From NCBI GenBank assembly GCA_964511405.1, contig CAZEFK010000121.1, positions 1-22,873 on the forward strand: a stretch of DNA of 22,873 nt. The letters are read 5' to 3'. The position numbers were made by a program, and so were the translations under genes. The notes under the pieces are model-generated. The model did not search any database, was not told the origin of the DNA, and saw nothing but the letters and a program-made list of their open reading frames with translations. This document shows, piece by piece, positions 15,161 through 22,691 of this stretch. This stretch comes from CAZEFK01 sp964511405 (lineage in GTDB: Bacteria; Pseudomonadota; Alphaproteobacteria; Elsterales; Elsteraceae). The stretch's first letter is position 1, and every line of letters starts with the position of its first letter.

Positions 15161-15229
15161 GCCGCCGACCTCGGGGGCGGGCTCTGGAGGCCGCAGCTGT
15201 CGCCGAACTCGCACATGCGCTGTCCTTGG

Positions 15230-15676
15230 TTACAGATCCCTGATCTCAACCATCATGGTCTTGCCGAGGGCGCGTAGCGCGGTCTCGATCTGATCGACCC
15301 GCGAGGCATGGCGAATGTCGAACAGCCGATCGACCTGGGATGGCCGCCAGTTCAGCCGCCGGGCCAGATCGGCCTTGCGCAGGTGCGCCTGACGCATCTC
15401 GCGATAGAGCGCGACCTTCATCGCCGTCAGCGGCGGCAGCGTGACGCCCGGGCGGCCGTTCAGCGGCGACGGCAGCGGGATGTCCTCGCGATCATCCATC
15501 TTGGCGATGATCATGGTTTCGAGCGCGTCGACGGCGTGGGCGAGCGCGTCGGCCTCGTCATCCCCGATGGTCACAGCTTCGGGGATGTCTGGGAAGGTCA
15601 CGAGAAGCGTGTCGTTGTCGTCCGGCCTAAGTTCGACGGGATACGTGAATTGGCGGCGGAATTGGTCGCAGTTCAT
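15230..15676 (-). CDS. hicB: HicB-type antitoxin with C-terminal helix-turn-helix, no HicA partner
   Basis: A 148-residue protein. Residues 1-75 form the HicB partial RNase-H-like fold (FTYPVELRPDD, LVTFPDIPEAVTIGDDEADAL). Residues 88-140 form a helix-turn-helix of the XRE/HicB type (ADLARRLNWRPSQVDRLFD). In complete modules HicB neutralises the mRNA interferase HicA and represses its own operon. No hicA-like frame lies on either side, so this is an orphan or acts on a distant toxin. The ATG at 15676 matches the usual HicB N-terminus; the longer start at 15781 would run through the operators. Confidence 0.85.
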   Translation of the reverse strand: MNCDQFRRQFTYPVELRPDDNDTLLVTFPDIPEAVTIGDDEADALAHAVDALETMIIAKMDDREDIPLPSPLNGRPGVTLPPLTAMKVALYREMRQAHLRKADLARRLNWRPSQVDRLFDIRHASRVDQIETALRALGKTMMVEIRDL

Positions 15677-15688
15677 AAGATGGAAAAT

Positions 15689-15734
15689 ACACAGATCTGC
15701 GTCAAGCGGCGAGCAAAAATACGCAGATCTGCGT
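15689..15734. promoter_or_regulatory. Two palindromic operators in front of hicB
   Basis: ACGCAGATCTGCGT (15721-15734) is a perfect 14-bp palindrome. ACACAGATCTGCGT (15689-15702) is a near copy with one asymmetry. Their centres are 32 bp apart, three helical turns, so two dimers could bind the same face of the DNA. The HTH of HicB is the obvious ligand. A TTGACG hexamer (minus strand, 15700-15705) overlaps the proximal site. AT-rich DNA surrounds the sites, unlike the rest of the window. Confidence 0.65.
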
Positions 15735-15757
15735 TTTATCACGAGCGTTACCAACCC

Positions 15758-15797
15758 TTGACGCCCATGCGGCGGCATCATAGCGTAACGATCGTTA
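15758..15797 (+). promoter_or_regulatory. Promoter with palindromic operator for the VOC gene
   Basis: TTGACG (15758-15763), 17 bp, then TAGCGT (15781-15786) make a plausible promoter with a weak -10. The perfect 12-bp palindrome TAACGATCGTTA (15786-15797) begins at its last base and would cover the transcript start. AACGATCGTT-type sites are typical of TetR- or ArsR-family repressors. Confidence 0.45.
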
Positions 15798-15823
15798 TCT
15801 TATCCCGCGACCGAGGGCCAACC

Positions 15824-16222
15824 ATGCGTCTGGTGCCGTCGCTGTTCTTCACGACCCACTGCGAGGCTGCGCTGGCGTTTTACGAACGCTGCGGCCTCGG
15901 CCGCGCCACGATCCGGCTGCGCTGGGGCCAGGACGGCATGCCGGTGCGCACCCCGGCCATGCGCGGCAAGGTGCTGCATGCGCGCTTCGAAGGCCCGGGC
16001 GTGTGCTTCGACGCGTCCGACAACGACGACGCCGAGCCGATGAAGGGCTCGGCCCTGATGCTGGAGTTCGACGATCCGGCACCCATGGCCGAGATGTTCG
16101 CACGCTTGGCCGAGGGCGGTCGCATCACCGTGCCGCTCGCCCGCCAATATTGGGGCACCGACTTCGGCATGCTGGTCGACGCCTATGGGGTGCAGTGGAT
16201 GTTCAACTGCGATCCTAGCTGA
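15824..16222 (+). CDS. VOC family protein (PhnB / glyoxalase-like)
   Basis: A 132-residue protein of the vicinal oxygen chelate superfamily, PhnB-like branch. The N-terminus (MRLVPSLFFTTHCEAALAFYERCGLG) is the standard first strand-helix of the family. The C-terminal half has LMLEFDDPAPMAEMFARLAEGG followed by YWGTDFGMLVDAYGVQWMFN. Related proteins include uncharacterised enzymes and 3-demethylubiquinone methyltransferase-like proteins, so the reaction cannot be named. The ATG at 15824 matches the family N-terminus. Its end overlaps that of the convergent FG-GAP gene by 8 bases. Confidence 0.85.
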   Translation: MRLVPSLFFTTHCEAALAFYERCGLGRATIRLRWGQDGMPVRTPAMRGKVLHARFEGPGVCFDASDNDDAEPMKGSALMLEFDDPAPMAEMFARLAEGGRITVPLARQYWGTDFGMLVDAYGVQWMFNCDPS

Positions 16223-17615
16223 TGCGGCGACCCTCCGCCGCGCCGAACGCCAGATAATGGTCGAGCGGGTTGAGGCCCGCCGCCTTCACGTCGGGATTGA
16301 GCGCCAGGTACGAAGCGGTGTTGAAGGCGGCGGACGGGTTGCGCCCCTCCTTCCAGCCATAGGCTTCGTAATGCGCCAGCGGGTCGAGGCCGGCGGCCTT
16401 CACGTCCGGGTTCTGCGCCAGGTAGTAGCTGGTATTGAAGACGGCGTTGGGATTGCGCCCTTCCTTCCAGCCGAACAGGTGGTAGTGGGTGGCCGCCGGG
16501 ATGCCGCTCGCCAGCACGTCGGCATTGATGTTGCGGTAATAGCCGACATCGACGCCGGCGGTGACGGCCGACGCCGGGGTCGGCGTGGTGTTGAGCAGCA
16601 CCGTTGCGCCGTGGGCGCCGGAATTGTTCACGACCACGTCCATCTTGCCGTCGCCGTTGAGGTCGGCGACCGCCAGCGTGGTCGGATAGTCGCCGACCGC
16701 CGTGGTGATCGGCGCGCTGAAGCCGCCCTTGCCGTCGCCCAGCAGCACGGACACGCCGGGCGTGCGGTAGCCATTGGCGACGACGATGTCCGGGATGCCG
16801 TCGCCGTTCATGTCCGCGATCGCGACGGCGAGCGGGTTGCCGCCCGCGGGCAGGTTGATGGGCGCGCCGACCCCGCCCTTGCCGTCGCCCAGCAGCAGCG
16901 TGACCATGTTCGAGGCCTGGTCGGCGACCACCAGGTCCTGCTTGCCGTTGCCGAGCAGGTCGCCGACCGCGACGCCGGTGTTGTTGTAGGCGTTGGTCTT
17001 GTATGTCGCGGCCGGTCCGAAGCCGCCCTTGCCGTCGCCCTGCCGCACCGTCACGCCGTCGTTGGTCGGGCTGATCAGGTCGAGGATGCCGTTGGCCCGC
17101 AGGCTGGCCAGGGCGCCGATACCCGGCGTGCCGATGCTCGACATCGGGGTGCCGAAGCCACCCTTGCCGTCGCCCGCCAGCGTGATGGCGCCGGTGTTCG
17201 TCGTTGCAACCAGGTCGGGCTTGCCGTCGCCGGTGACGTCGCCGACCGCGAACAGGTCGCCCGTGTAATAGGCCGTGCCGGTCGAATAGAGGGTCTGCGG
17301 GCCGAACACATCAGAAGCGCCGTCGGCCGGTCGAACCGCGATGCCCAAGTTGCCGCTGGCGTCGGCATAACCGGCGACCAGGTCGGCCTTGCCGTCGCCA
17401 TTGACATCGACGAGCTTGGCGTTGCGGAAGAAAAAGGGTTGGCCGACGTCGATCGGCAGCGCGAAATTGCCCTTGCCGTCGCCCATGAACACGCGCGCGG
17501 TGTCGCCGAAGATCACCAGATCGAGCTTGCCGTTTCCGAGAACATCGCCCAGCGCGACCGACTGAGCATTGCCATTGCCGGCAAAAGTCGCCGCGGGCGC
17601 AAACTGAACTGTCAT
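16215..17615 (-). CDS. FG-GAP/VCBS repeat protein with C-terminal 38-residue repeats
   Basis: A 466-residue, probably extracellular protein. Seven FG-GAP/VCBS units run from about residue 15 to 345, each centred on D-x-x-G-D/N-G-x-x-D (DVNGDGKADLV, DVTGDGKPDLV, DMNGDGIPDIV, DLNGDGKMDVV), with GDGKGGF linkers; the fourth unit (LRANGILDLIS) is degenerate. Seven units suggest a seven-bladed calcium-binding beta-propeller. Residues 356-466 hold three copies of a 38-residue repeat with NPDVKAAG, HY and GW-KEGRNP. There is no N-terminal signal peptide, so secretion could be by a type I system, but no transporter is nearby. The role (adhesion, binding) is unknown. Confidence 0.85.
   Translation of the reverse strand: MTVQFAPAATFAGNGNAQSVALGDVLGNGKLDLVIFGDTARVFMGDGKGNFALPIDVGQPFFFRNAKLVDVNGDGKADLVAGYADASGNLGIAVRPADGASDVFGPQTLYSTGTAYYTGDLFAVGDVTGDGKPDLVATTNTGAITLAGDGKGGFGTPMSSIGTPGIGALASLRANGILDLISPTNDGVTVRQGDGKGGFGPAATYKTNAYNNTGVAVGDLLGNGKQDLVVADQASNMVTLLLGDGKGGVGAPINLPAGGNPLAVAIADMNGDGIPDIVVANGYRTPGVSVLLGDGKGGFSAPITTAVGDYPTTLAVADLNGDGKMDVVVNNSGAHGATVLLNTTPTPASAVTAGVDVGYYRNINADVLASGIPAATHYHLFGWKEGRNPNAVFNTSYYLAQNPDVKAAGLDPLAHYEAYGWKEGRNPSAAFNTASYLALNPDVKAAGLNPLDHYLAFGAAEGRRIS
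16218..16550 (-). repeat. Three tandem copies of a ~114-bp coding repeat
   Basis: The unit encodes Y-Y/L-L-x-x-NPDVKAAG-x-x-P-x-x-HY-x-x-x-G-W-KEGRNP-x-A-x-FNT. The middle and last copies are nearly identical at NPDVKAAGL; the first (NINADVLASG) is the most diverged and the last is truncated after EGRR. High DNA identity suggests recent duplication. Confidence 0.75.
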
Positions 17616-17646
17616 AAACGCCCGCCCTATTAAGATTGCTTCAGGC

Positions 17647-17675
17647 TATATATGGGACAATCCCGGCGCGAGCAA
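17647..17675 (-). promoter_or_regulatory. Putative promoter of the FG-GAP gene
   Basis: On the minus strand TTGCTC (17670-17675), 17 bp, then TATATA (17647-17652). This is the only AT-rich stretch in the 108-bp gap and lies about 32 bp upstream of the ATG at 17615. Confidence 0.4.
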
Positions 17676-17723
17676 TCATGCGATGTCATCTCATGATGGT
17701 GTAAAGATCCGAGCGCCCGGCGC

Positions 17724-18953
17724 CTACGCCGTAACCAGCCGCTGCAAGGCCGGGCCCGGCGCCGGGGCGCCCGGCAGCGTGGCCTGCAGCGAGGGGTCGC
17801 CCACGCGCAGATGCCGCTCCAGCGCCACCGCCAGCACCGCGCGGTAGTCGGTGGTCACGGCCAGGTCGCGCCGCTCGTACAGCCGGTCCGGTGCCAGGCC
17901 GGGCCAGTCGCCATAGACCTTGCCGCCGGCGACCGTGCCGCCCAGCGCCCACATCACGTTGCCGTGGCCGTGGTCGGTGCCGCCATTGCCGTTCTCGCGC
18001 ACGGTCCGGCCGAACTCGGACATGACCAGGATCAGGGTGTCGGCGGTCAGCGGCCCCAGCGCGTCGACCAAGGCGGTCAGGCCGGTACCGAGTGCCTTCA
18101 GCCGGTCGAACAGCTGGCCCTTGGCGGCCCCCTGGTTGACATGGGTGTCCCAGCCGCCGAGCGCGGCGAAGCCGACCTTGATGCGGGCGTCCTGGCGCAT
18201 CAGCCGGCCCAGGCGGGCGGCGTCGGGCGCGAAGCCGTTGGGCAGCGGCGCGCCGTTGTCGGCCTGCGCCATCTCTTGGCTGAGGTCGGACAGCATCTCG
18301 GCCCGGGCGCTCTGGCCCTGGCGGAAGGCGGCGGCCAGGGTGGCGTTGCCGGCATACAGGCGGTCGAAGGCGCCGGCGATCTCCGGGCGATCGGTCGGCA
18401 CCGGCTGGGTCGCGGCGTTGCCCAGGGGCAGGTTGGCGACCGGCGCGCGTCCGGCCAGGATGTGCGGCGTGGTCGGCCCCAGGCTGATCGCCTGGGTCGG
18501 CGCCTGGGGGCCCGGCTGCTGCTGCAGCCACCGATTGAGCCAGCCGTCCGGCGTGCCGGGATGGCCCGGCGTGGCGCTCTCCATCGCCGCCTGGGCCTCG
18601 AAATGCGAGCGCTGGGGATCGGGCGAGCCGCTGGCGTGGATGAAGGCCAGCCGGCGCTCGCGCCACAGCGGCATCAGGCCGGCCAGCGCCGGATTGAGGC
18701 CGAAATGGCCGTCGAGGTCGAGCACGCCGTCGGCGGCGCCGGGCGGCGGCAGCGCCAGGGTCGGGCGGGCCGGCCGGTAGTCGCGGTCGCCATAGGGCAC
18801 CACGACGTTCAGCCCGTCGACGGCGCCGCGCAGGAACACCACGATCAGCCGGCGCGGCGCCGCCGTGGGCCCAAGGGCGGCCCAGGCGTGACGGCCCAGC
18901 GGCAGCAACAGGGCGCCGGCGGCGGCACCGGCCAGGAAGCGGCGACGGGTCAT
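17724..18953 (-). CDS. DUF1501 family exported protein
   Basis: A 409-residue protein with a twin-arginine signal (MTRRRFLAGAAAGALLLPL). It has the DUF1501 marks LIVVFLRGAVDGLNVVVPYGD, FALNP-like FGLNPALAGLMPLW, GGWDTHVNQG and the highly typical SEFGRTVRENGNGGTDHGHG. The fold is related to sulfatases/alkaline phosphatases, but no reaction is established. The start is supported by GGAGGA ahead of it and lies 13 bases after the DUF1800 gene, so the two are one operon. Confidence 0.92.
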   Translation of the reverse strand: MTRRRFLAGAAAGALLLPLGRHAWAALGPTAAPRRLIVVFLRGAVDGLNVVVPYGDRDYRPARPTLALPPPGAADGVLDLDGHFGLNPALAGLMPLWRERRLAFIHASGSPDPQRSHFEAQAAMESATPGHPGTPDGWLNRWLQQQPGPQAPTQAISLGPTTPHILAGRAPVANLPLGNAATQPVPTDRPEIAGAFDRLYAGNATLAAAFRQGQSARAEMLSDLSQEMAQADNGAPLPNGFAPDAARLGRLMRQDARIKVGFAALGGWDTHVNQGAAKGQLFDRLKALGTGLTALVDALGPLTADTLILVMSEFGRTVRENGNGGTDHGHGNVMWALGGTVAGGKVYGDWPGLAPDRLYERRDLAVTTDYRAVLAVALERHLRVGDPSLQATLPGAPAPGPALQRLVTA

Positions 18954-18966
18954 CGGGGATCCTCCG

Positions 18967-20586
18967 TCAGCGATGCATGAATTCGGGGCTGGCGAGCAGC
19001 ATGGCGCCCTGCAGCGCCGGTGCGGCGGCATCGACCGTCGCCAGGGTCGCCGGGGCCAGCATGGGACCGAGCAGCGCGCGCAGGCGGCGTTCGTCGACCG
19101 GCTGCGCCGGGCCGGCCGGCGGCGGGGCGGCCGGCTCCGGCACCGCAGCCGTGCGCCGGATCGGCAGCGGCGCGTCGTCATGGTGCCATTCGAACATCAG
19201 GATCGGATTCAGCCCCGGCGCGGGCTCCGCTGCCGCCTCGGGGGCCGGCCGGGTGATCGGCATCTGACCGCGGGCCAGGCGGGTGGCGAAGGCGATCCGC
19301 CGCTCCATGGCATCGGGATTGAGCCAGGCGGCCTCGGTGTTCTTGTAGCCCTCGGGCGTCAGGTAGCGGTAGATCGGCATGCCCATCTGGTCGAGCTGGC
19401 CGAGCAGCGGCCGCGGGTTCAGGACCGCGTCGCCGCTCGCCCGCACCGCCGACAGGACGTACTCGTAGGGCGTCTTGAACTTGGCGCCGAAGGCCTTCGC
19501 GTCCCAGAACTGCGGGCTGGTGAACAGGGCGCGCAGCACCTGGCGGATGTCGCCGCCGGTCTCCAGGTAGCGGCGGGCAAGCGCATCCACCAGCGCGGGG
19601 TCGGGCTGGTCGGCGACGAAGTACTGGGCGAGCTGGAAGCCCAGGTGATGGGCGGTCGCCGGGCTGGCGGCCAGGATGTCGAGCGCGGTCTCGACCTCCG
19701 CGGCGCCGCTGCCATGGATCACGCGGCCCAGGAACTGCTTGTCGGAGAAGTCGTGGCGCTGCGAATCGAAGGCGAAGCCCGGGCCGTCGCCGCCCAGCTT
19801 GCGCGGGCCGGCCAGGCCCCAGCCGGTCAGGATCCGCGCCAGCGCCTCGACGTCGGCTTGGGTGTAGCCGCCGTCGGCGCCGAGCGTGTGCAGCTCCATC
19901 AGCTCGCGGGCGTAGTTCTCGTTGAGGCCTTCGCGCTTGCCGCCGGCGCCGGGACTGCCGGGCGCGGTGTTCTGCCAGTTGTCCAGATAGACCAGCATCG
20001 CCGGATGCCTGGCGGTCGCCTCCAGCAGGTCGCGGAACCGGCCCAGGGCGTGGGGCCGGATCGCCTGCTCCTCGAACGAACCGGTCCAGAAGCGGTCCGG
20101 CCCCTTGCCGGCGAACACGTTGAAATGGTTGAACCAGAATGCGGTCATCACTTCCTGGAGCTGGCGCGGGCTGTCGACCGCGCGCAGCACCCGGGCCGAG
20201 GCGGCGGCCAGCATGACGCTGCGCAGCCGCTCCTCGGCGGCCTTGCGCGCCTCCGGGTCCTGCTTGGCGGCGGGATCGGGCCGGTACTCGGCCCACAGCG
20301 TGCCCGGGCTCGCGGTCAGCGTCGGCAGCGACGCCAGCCGCGCCGCGAGCGCCGGCGGCAAGGGGATGCGGTCGGGAGCCAGCTGCTCGTCGATATAGCG
20401 GTCGACGCCCACCGCCCTGACATGGGCGAGGTCGGCCTCGGTCGGGCCGAAGGCCAGCCGGTTCAGCACATGATAAGGCCTGAGCGCCGGGGTGATCTCG
20501 GCGGCCTGCGCACTGGCCGCCTGGGCACCGGCGGCCAGGCCCAGGCCAATCACCAGCGCGGCAACCGGCGCGCGACGTCGGAACAT
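18967..20586 (-). CDS. DUF1800 family exported protein
   Basis: A 539-residue protein with an N-terminal Sec-type signal (MFRRRAPVAALVIGLGLAAG, cleavage after AQA likely). Family blocks: VLNRLAFGPTEADL, FWFNHFNVFAGKG, GLNENYARELMELHTLG, DVEALARILTGWGL, GGDIRQVLRALFTSPQFWD and AKFKTPYEYVLSAVRA. Proteins of this family are found next to DUF1501 proteins in many phyla; no biochemical function is established. GGAGGA precedes the ATG. Residues 440-500 are a proline/alanine-rich linker. Confidence 0.92.
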   Translation of the reverse strand: MFRRRAPVAALVIGLGLAAGAQAASAQAAEITPALRPYHVLNRLAFGPTEADLAHVRAVGVDRYIDEQLAPDRIPLPPALAARLASLPTLTASPGTLWAEYRPDPAAKQDPEARKAAEERLRSVMLAAASARVLRAVDSPRQLQEVMTAFWFNHFNVFAGKGPDRFWTGSFEEQAIRPHALGRFRDLLEATARHPAMLVYLDNWQNTAPGSPGAGGKREGLNENYARELMELHTLGADGGYTQADVEALARILTGWGLAGPRKLGGDGPGFAFDSQRHDFSDKQFLGRVIHGSGAAEVETALDILAASPATAHHLGFQLAQYFVADQPDPALVDALARRYLETGGDIRQVLRALFTSPQFWDAKAFGAKFKTPYEYVLSAVRASGDAVLNPRPLLGQLDQMGMPIYRYLTPEGYKNTEAAWLNPDAMERRIAFATRLARGQMPITRPAPEAAAEPAPGLNPILMFEWHHDDAPLPIRRTAAVPEPAAPPPAGPAQPVDERRLRALLGPMLAPATLATVDAAAPALQGAMLLASPEFMHR

Positions 20587-20694
20587 GGGTCCTCCGCAAT
20601 CCTGGCCCCCATGCCGCTGCGGCGTGGGTTTACCGGTGATATGGCGGAGGACCGGCGGTCATCCCCGGGGCGGCAAAGCGCCGCTTGCGGCCGG

Positions 20695-21234
20695 TCAGCT
20701 GCCCGGCTTGGCGGCGGCCTGGCGGCCCATCAGCTTGGCGGTGATCTCGCGCGCCTTGGCCGGGTCCATGGCGGCCAGCACCGGCGCTACCTTGGCTTCC
20801 TTCATGCGCCGCAGGATCTCGGCGGCGCCGTCGGTGTCCATGTTGCCCAGCACCTGCCCGGCCTGAGCCGGCTTCATGCCTTCGTAGATCTTGACCACGC
20901 GCGCCAGATTGGCGTCGTTCATGGCCTTCTGCTGGTTGGTCAGCGCCTCGAGGTCGGCCTTGAGCTTGTTCAGCTCGTCGGTGCGCGCTGTTAGCCGCGC
21001 CTCGGTGGCCGCGTCGGTCGCCTCGCGCGCCGACAGCTGCTGCTCGCGCTGGTCCAGCGCGGCGCGGCGCTGGGTCAGCGCCTGCAGCAGGTCGATCTCG
21101 GACTGCGTCATGCGCGAGGGATCGACCGTGGCCGCGGCCGGCTGGGGCGGGTCGGCCGCCAGCACCGGGCCCGACAGGAGCGGGCCCAATAGCAGCGAGA
21201 TCGCGACCAGCATTGCGAGCGCACCCAAGCGCAT
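20695..21234 (-). CDS. MotE family protein
   Basis: A 179-residue exported protein: signal peptide (1-26, GPVLAA), a coiled coil (about 45-105; LTQRRAALDQREQQLSAREA, ELNKLKADLEAL) and a C-terminal MgtE_N-like domain (IYEGMKPAQAGQVLGNMD, AAEILRRMKEAKVAPVLAAM). In rhizobia MotE is the periplasmic chaperone of the flagellar motor protein MotC. No flagellar gene is within the window, so the role here is inferred only from family. The ATG at 21234 begins the signal peptide; the reading frame stays open far upstream but without sensible sequence. Confidence 0.8.
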   Translation of the reverse strand: MRLGALAMLVAISLLLGPLLSGPVLAADPPQPAAATVDPSRMTQSEIDLLQALTQRRAALDQREQQLSAREATDAATEARLTARTDELNKLKADLEALTNQQKAMNDANLARVVKIYEGMKPAQAGQVLGNMDTDGAAEILRRMKEAKVAPVLAAMDPAKAREITAKLMGRQAAAKPGS

Positions 21235-21316
21235 GGCGTCCACCGTCGTCAGGGTATGGGGCCCGACTATGCAATCGCGGCGAATCCGCCTCAATGGCCA
21301 TGGCGCCGCGGCGGTG

Positions 21317-21354
21317 CGCAACAGTTGAAATGTCAATTGTTGCGTGGCTATGAT
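21317..21354 (+). promoter_or_regulatory. Promoter and inverted-repeat operator of the MarR gene
   Basis: TTGAAA (21325-21330) and TATGAT (21349-21354) are 18 bp apart, a good sigma70 promoter. A 12-bp inverted repeat with one mismatch, CGCAACAGTTGA (21317-21328) and TCAATTGTTGCG (21333-21344), covers the -35 and spacer. This is the expected place for autorepression by a MarR dimer. Confidence 0.65.
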
Positions 21355-21384
21355 CGCGCCGCCGCTGTGAGCCGAGGGCCGCCC

Positions 21385-21858
21385 GTGTACCGCCTGACCG
21401 AGTCCTTTCCCTACCTGCTCAACCGGGTCGGCGTGCGCATGGGCGAGCTGTTCTCGCAGCGCATCGAGCCCTATGGCGTGACGCTGCCGATGTACCGAAC
21501 GCTGGCCGCGCTGTGGGAGAAAGGCGACCAGCGGCTGAACGAGCTGAGTGCGGTGACCACGATCGAGGTCTCGACCCTGTCGCGGCTGGTCGGCGCCATG
21601 AAGCGCATGGGCCTGGTCACCCGCAGCCGGCCCGAGAGCAACGCCCGCACCGTGGCGATCAACCTGACGCCCAAGGGCCGCGCGCTGGCCGAGGAGCTGA
21701 TGCCGATCGCCCAGCATTTCGAGGCGGTCGCCGTCGGACGGTTCGACGGCCCCGAGGTCAAGCGCCTGAAGGCGGTGCTGCGCACCGTCTATGACAGTCT
21801 GGGCGCGCTCGAACCCGAGATCGAAGCGGCTCAGGCGGCGGCCAGCCGGAAGTCGTAG
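21385..21858 (+). CDS. MarR family transcriptional regulator
   Basis: A 157-residue winged-helix regulator. The order of elements is the dimerisation helix (YLLNRVGVRMGELFSQRI), the recognition region LNELSAVTTIEVSTLSRLVGAMKRMGLVTRS, the wing ESNARTVAINLTPKGRALAEEL and a final dimerisation helix. The start is a GTG at 21385 with GAGGG upstream; a GTG at 21367 adds six residues and would leave an almost leaderless message. It is preceded by its own operator. Its end overlaps the end of the convergent dioxygenase gene by 28 bases. It likely represses the hydroxyquinol genes and itself. Confidence 0.88.
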   Translation: MYRLTESFPYLLNRVGVRMGELFSQRIEPYGVTLPMYRTLAALWEKGDQRLNELSAVTTIEVSTLSRLVGAMKRMGLVTRSRPESNARTVAINLTPKGRALAEELMPIAQHFEAVAVGRFDGPEVKRLKAVLRTVYDSLGALEPEIEAAQAAASRKS

Positions 21859-22691
21859 GCCAGGCGCCGCCACGGCCGATCGAGCACCCGGCCGTCGGGC
21901 GCGCGGCCGGCCGCTGCCTCGATGAAGGGCACCACCAGCGACTGCTTCACGGCGAACACGGCGTCGCTGTCGAGATAGTCGCCGCCCTCGGCGAACAGGT
22001 GAGTGACCAGGGTGGCACAGCCCGGCGCCTGGATCCGGAAGTGGACATGGGCCGGGCGGAAGGGGTGGCGCGCTGATGCCTTCAGCAGGTCGCCCACCGG
22101 CCCGTCGTCCGGGATCGGGTAATGGCTCGGCACGATGCTCCAGAACCGGAAGCGGCCGCCTGAATCGGTCGTGAGCCGGGCGCGCAGCGCCGGCCCGTCC
22201 AGATCGGCGCGCTGGACGTCGTAGAAGCCGTCGCGGTCGGAGTGCCAGATGTCGACGATGGCGCCGGCAACCGGCGTGCCGTCGGCGCGGCCGACCGTAC
22301 CCTCGACCAGCAGCGGCTCGCCGTCGAGCCCGCCGGAGACGTCGGCGCCGGCCGGAACCTCGGGCGCGGCCTCGACATAGAACGGGCCCAGCACCGTGCT
22401 TTCGGTGACGCCGCCCGCCTGCCCGTGATTGATCGCGTCGACCAGCATCGAGACGCCGAGCGTGTCGGACAGCAGGATGAACTCCTGCCGGGTGTCGGTG
22501 CAGGTCTGGCCGACCCGGGTCAGGAACTGGATGGCCGCCGACCACTCCTCGACGGTCGGGCGGGCGTCGCGGACGAAGTCGTGCAGATGGACGACCAGGC
22601 TGCGCAGGATCGCGTGCAGCCGCGGGTCGGGCGTGCTGGCCAGACGGTCGAGCACCGCCTGGGTGATCGTGGTCTCGTCGAAGTCACGCAT
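21831..22691 (-). CDS. Intradiol dioxygenase, probably hydroxyquinol 1,2-dioxygenase
   Basis: A 286-residue non-heme Fe(III) enzyme that opens hydroxyquinol (benzene-1,2,4-triol) to maleylacetate. The iron ligands are visible: Tyr157 (DGFYDVQ), Tyr191 (SHYPIPDDGPVG), His215 and His217 (RPAHVHFRI). The N-terminal helical linker domain (1-95) is typical of catechol/hydroxyquinol 1,2-dioxygenases. Hydroxyquinol rather than catechol is favoured by the adjacent maleylacetate reductase, which takes its product. The start at 22691 has GGAGGA 6-7 bases upstream and overlaps the reductase stop by 8 bases. Confidence 0.88.
   Translation of the reverse strand: MRDFDETTITQAVLDRLASTPDPRLHAILRSLVVHLHDFVRDARPTVEEWSAAIQFLTRVGQTCTDTRQEFILLSDTLGVSMLVDAINHGQAGGVTESTVLGPFYVEAAPEVPAGADVSGGLDGEPLLVEGTVGRADGTPVAGAIVDIWHSDRDGFYDVQRADLDGPALRARLTTDSGGRFRFWSIVPSHYPIPDDGPVGDLLKASARHPFRPAHVHFRIQAPGCATLVTHLFAEGGDYLDSDAVFAVKQSLVVPFIEAAAGRAPDGRVLDRPWRRLAYDFRLAAA

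Noticed and set aside
16185..17633. 482-codon plus-strand frame with repeats such as AVAVEVGDRQ
   Set aside because: The repeats are the mirror image of the FG-GAP repeats on the other strand.
18973..20994. 673-codon plus-strand open frame
   Set aside because: It is antisense to the DUF1800 and MotE genes; the translation is Gly/Arg/Gln-rich with no domain, a typical high-GC shadow.
21235..22545. Upstream extension of the MotE frame
   Set aside because: It is a shadow of the MarR and dioxygenase genes; the signal peptide begins at 21234.
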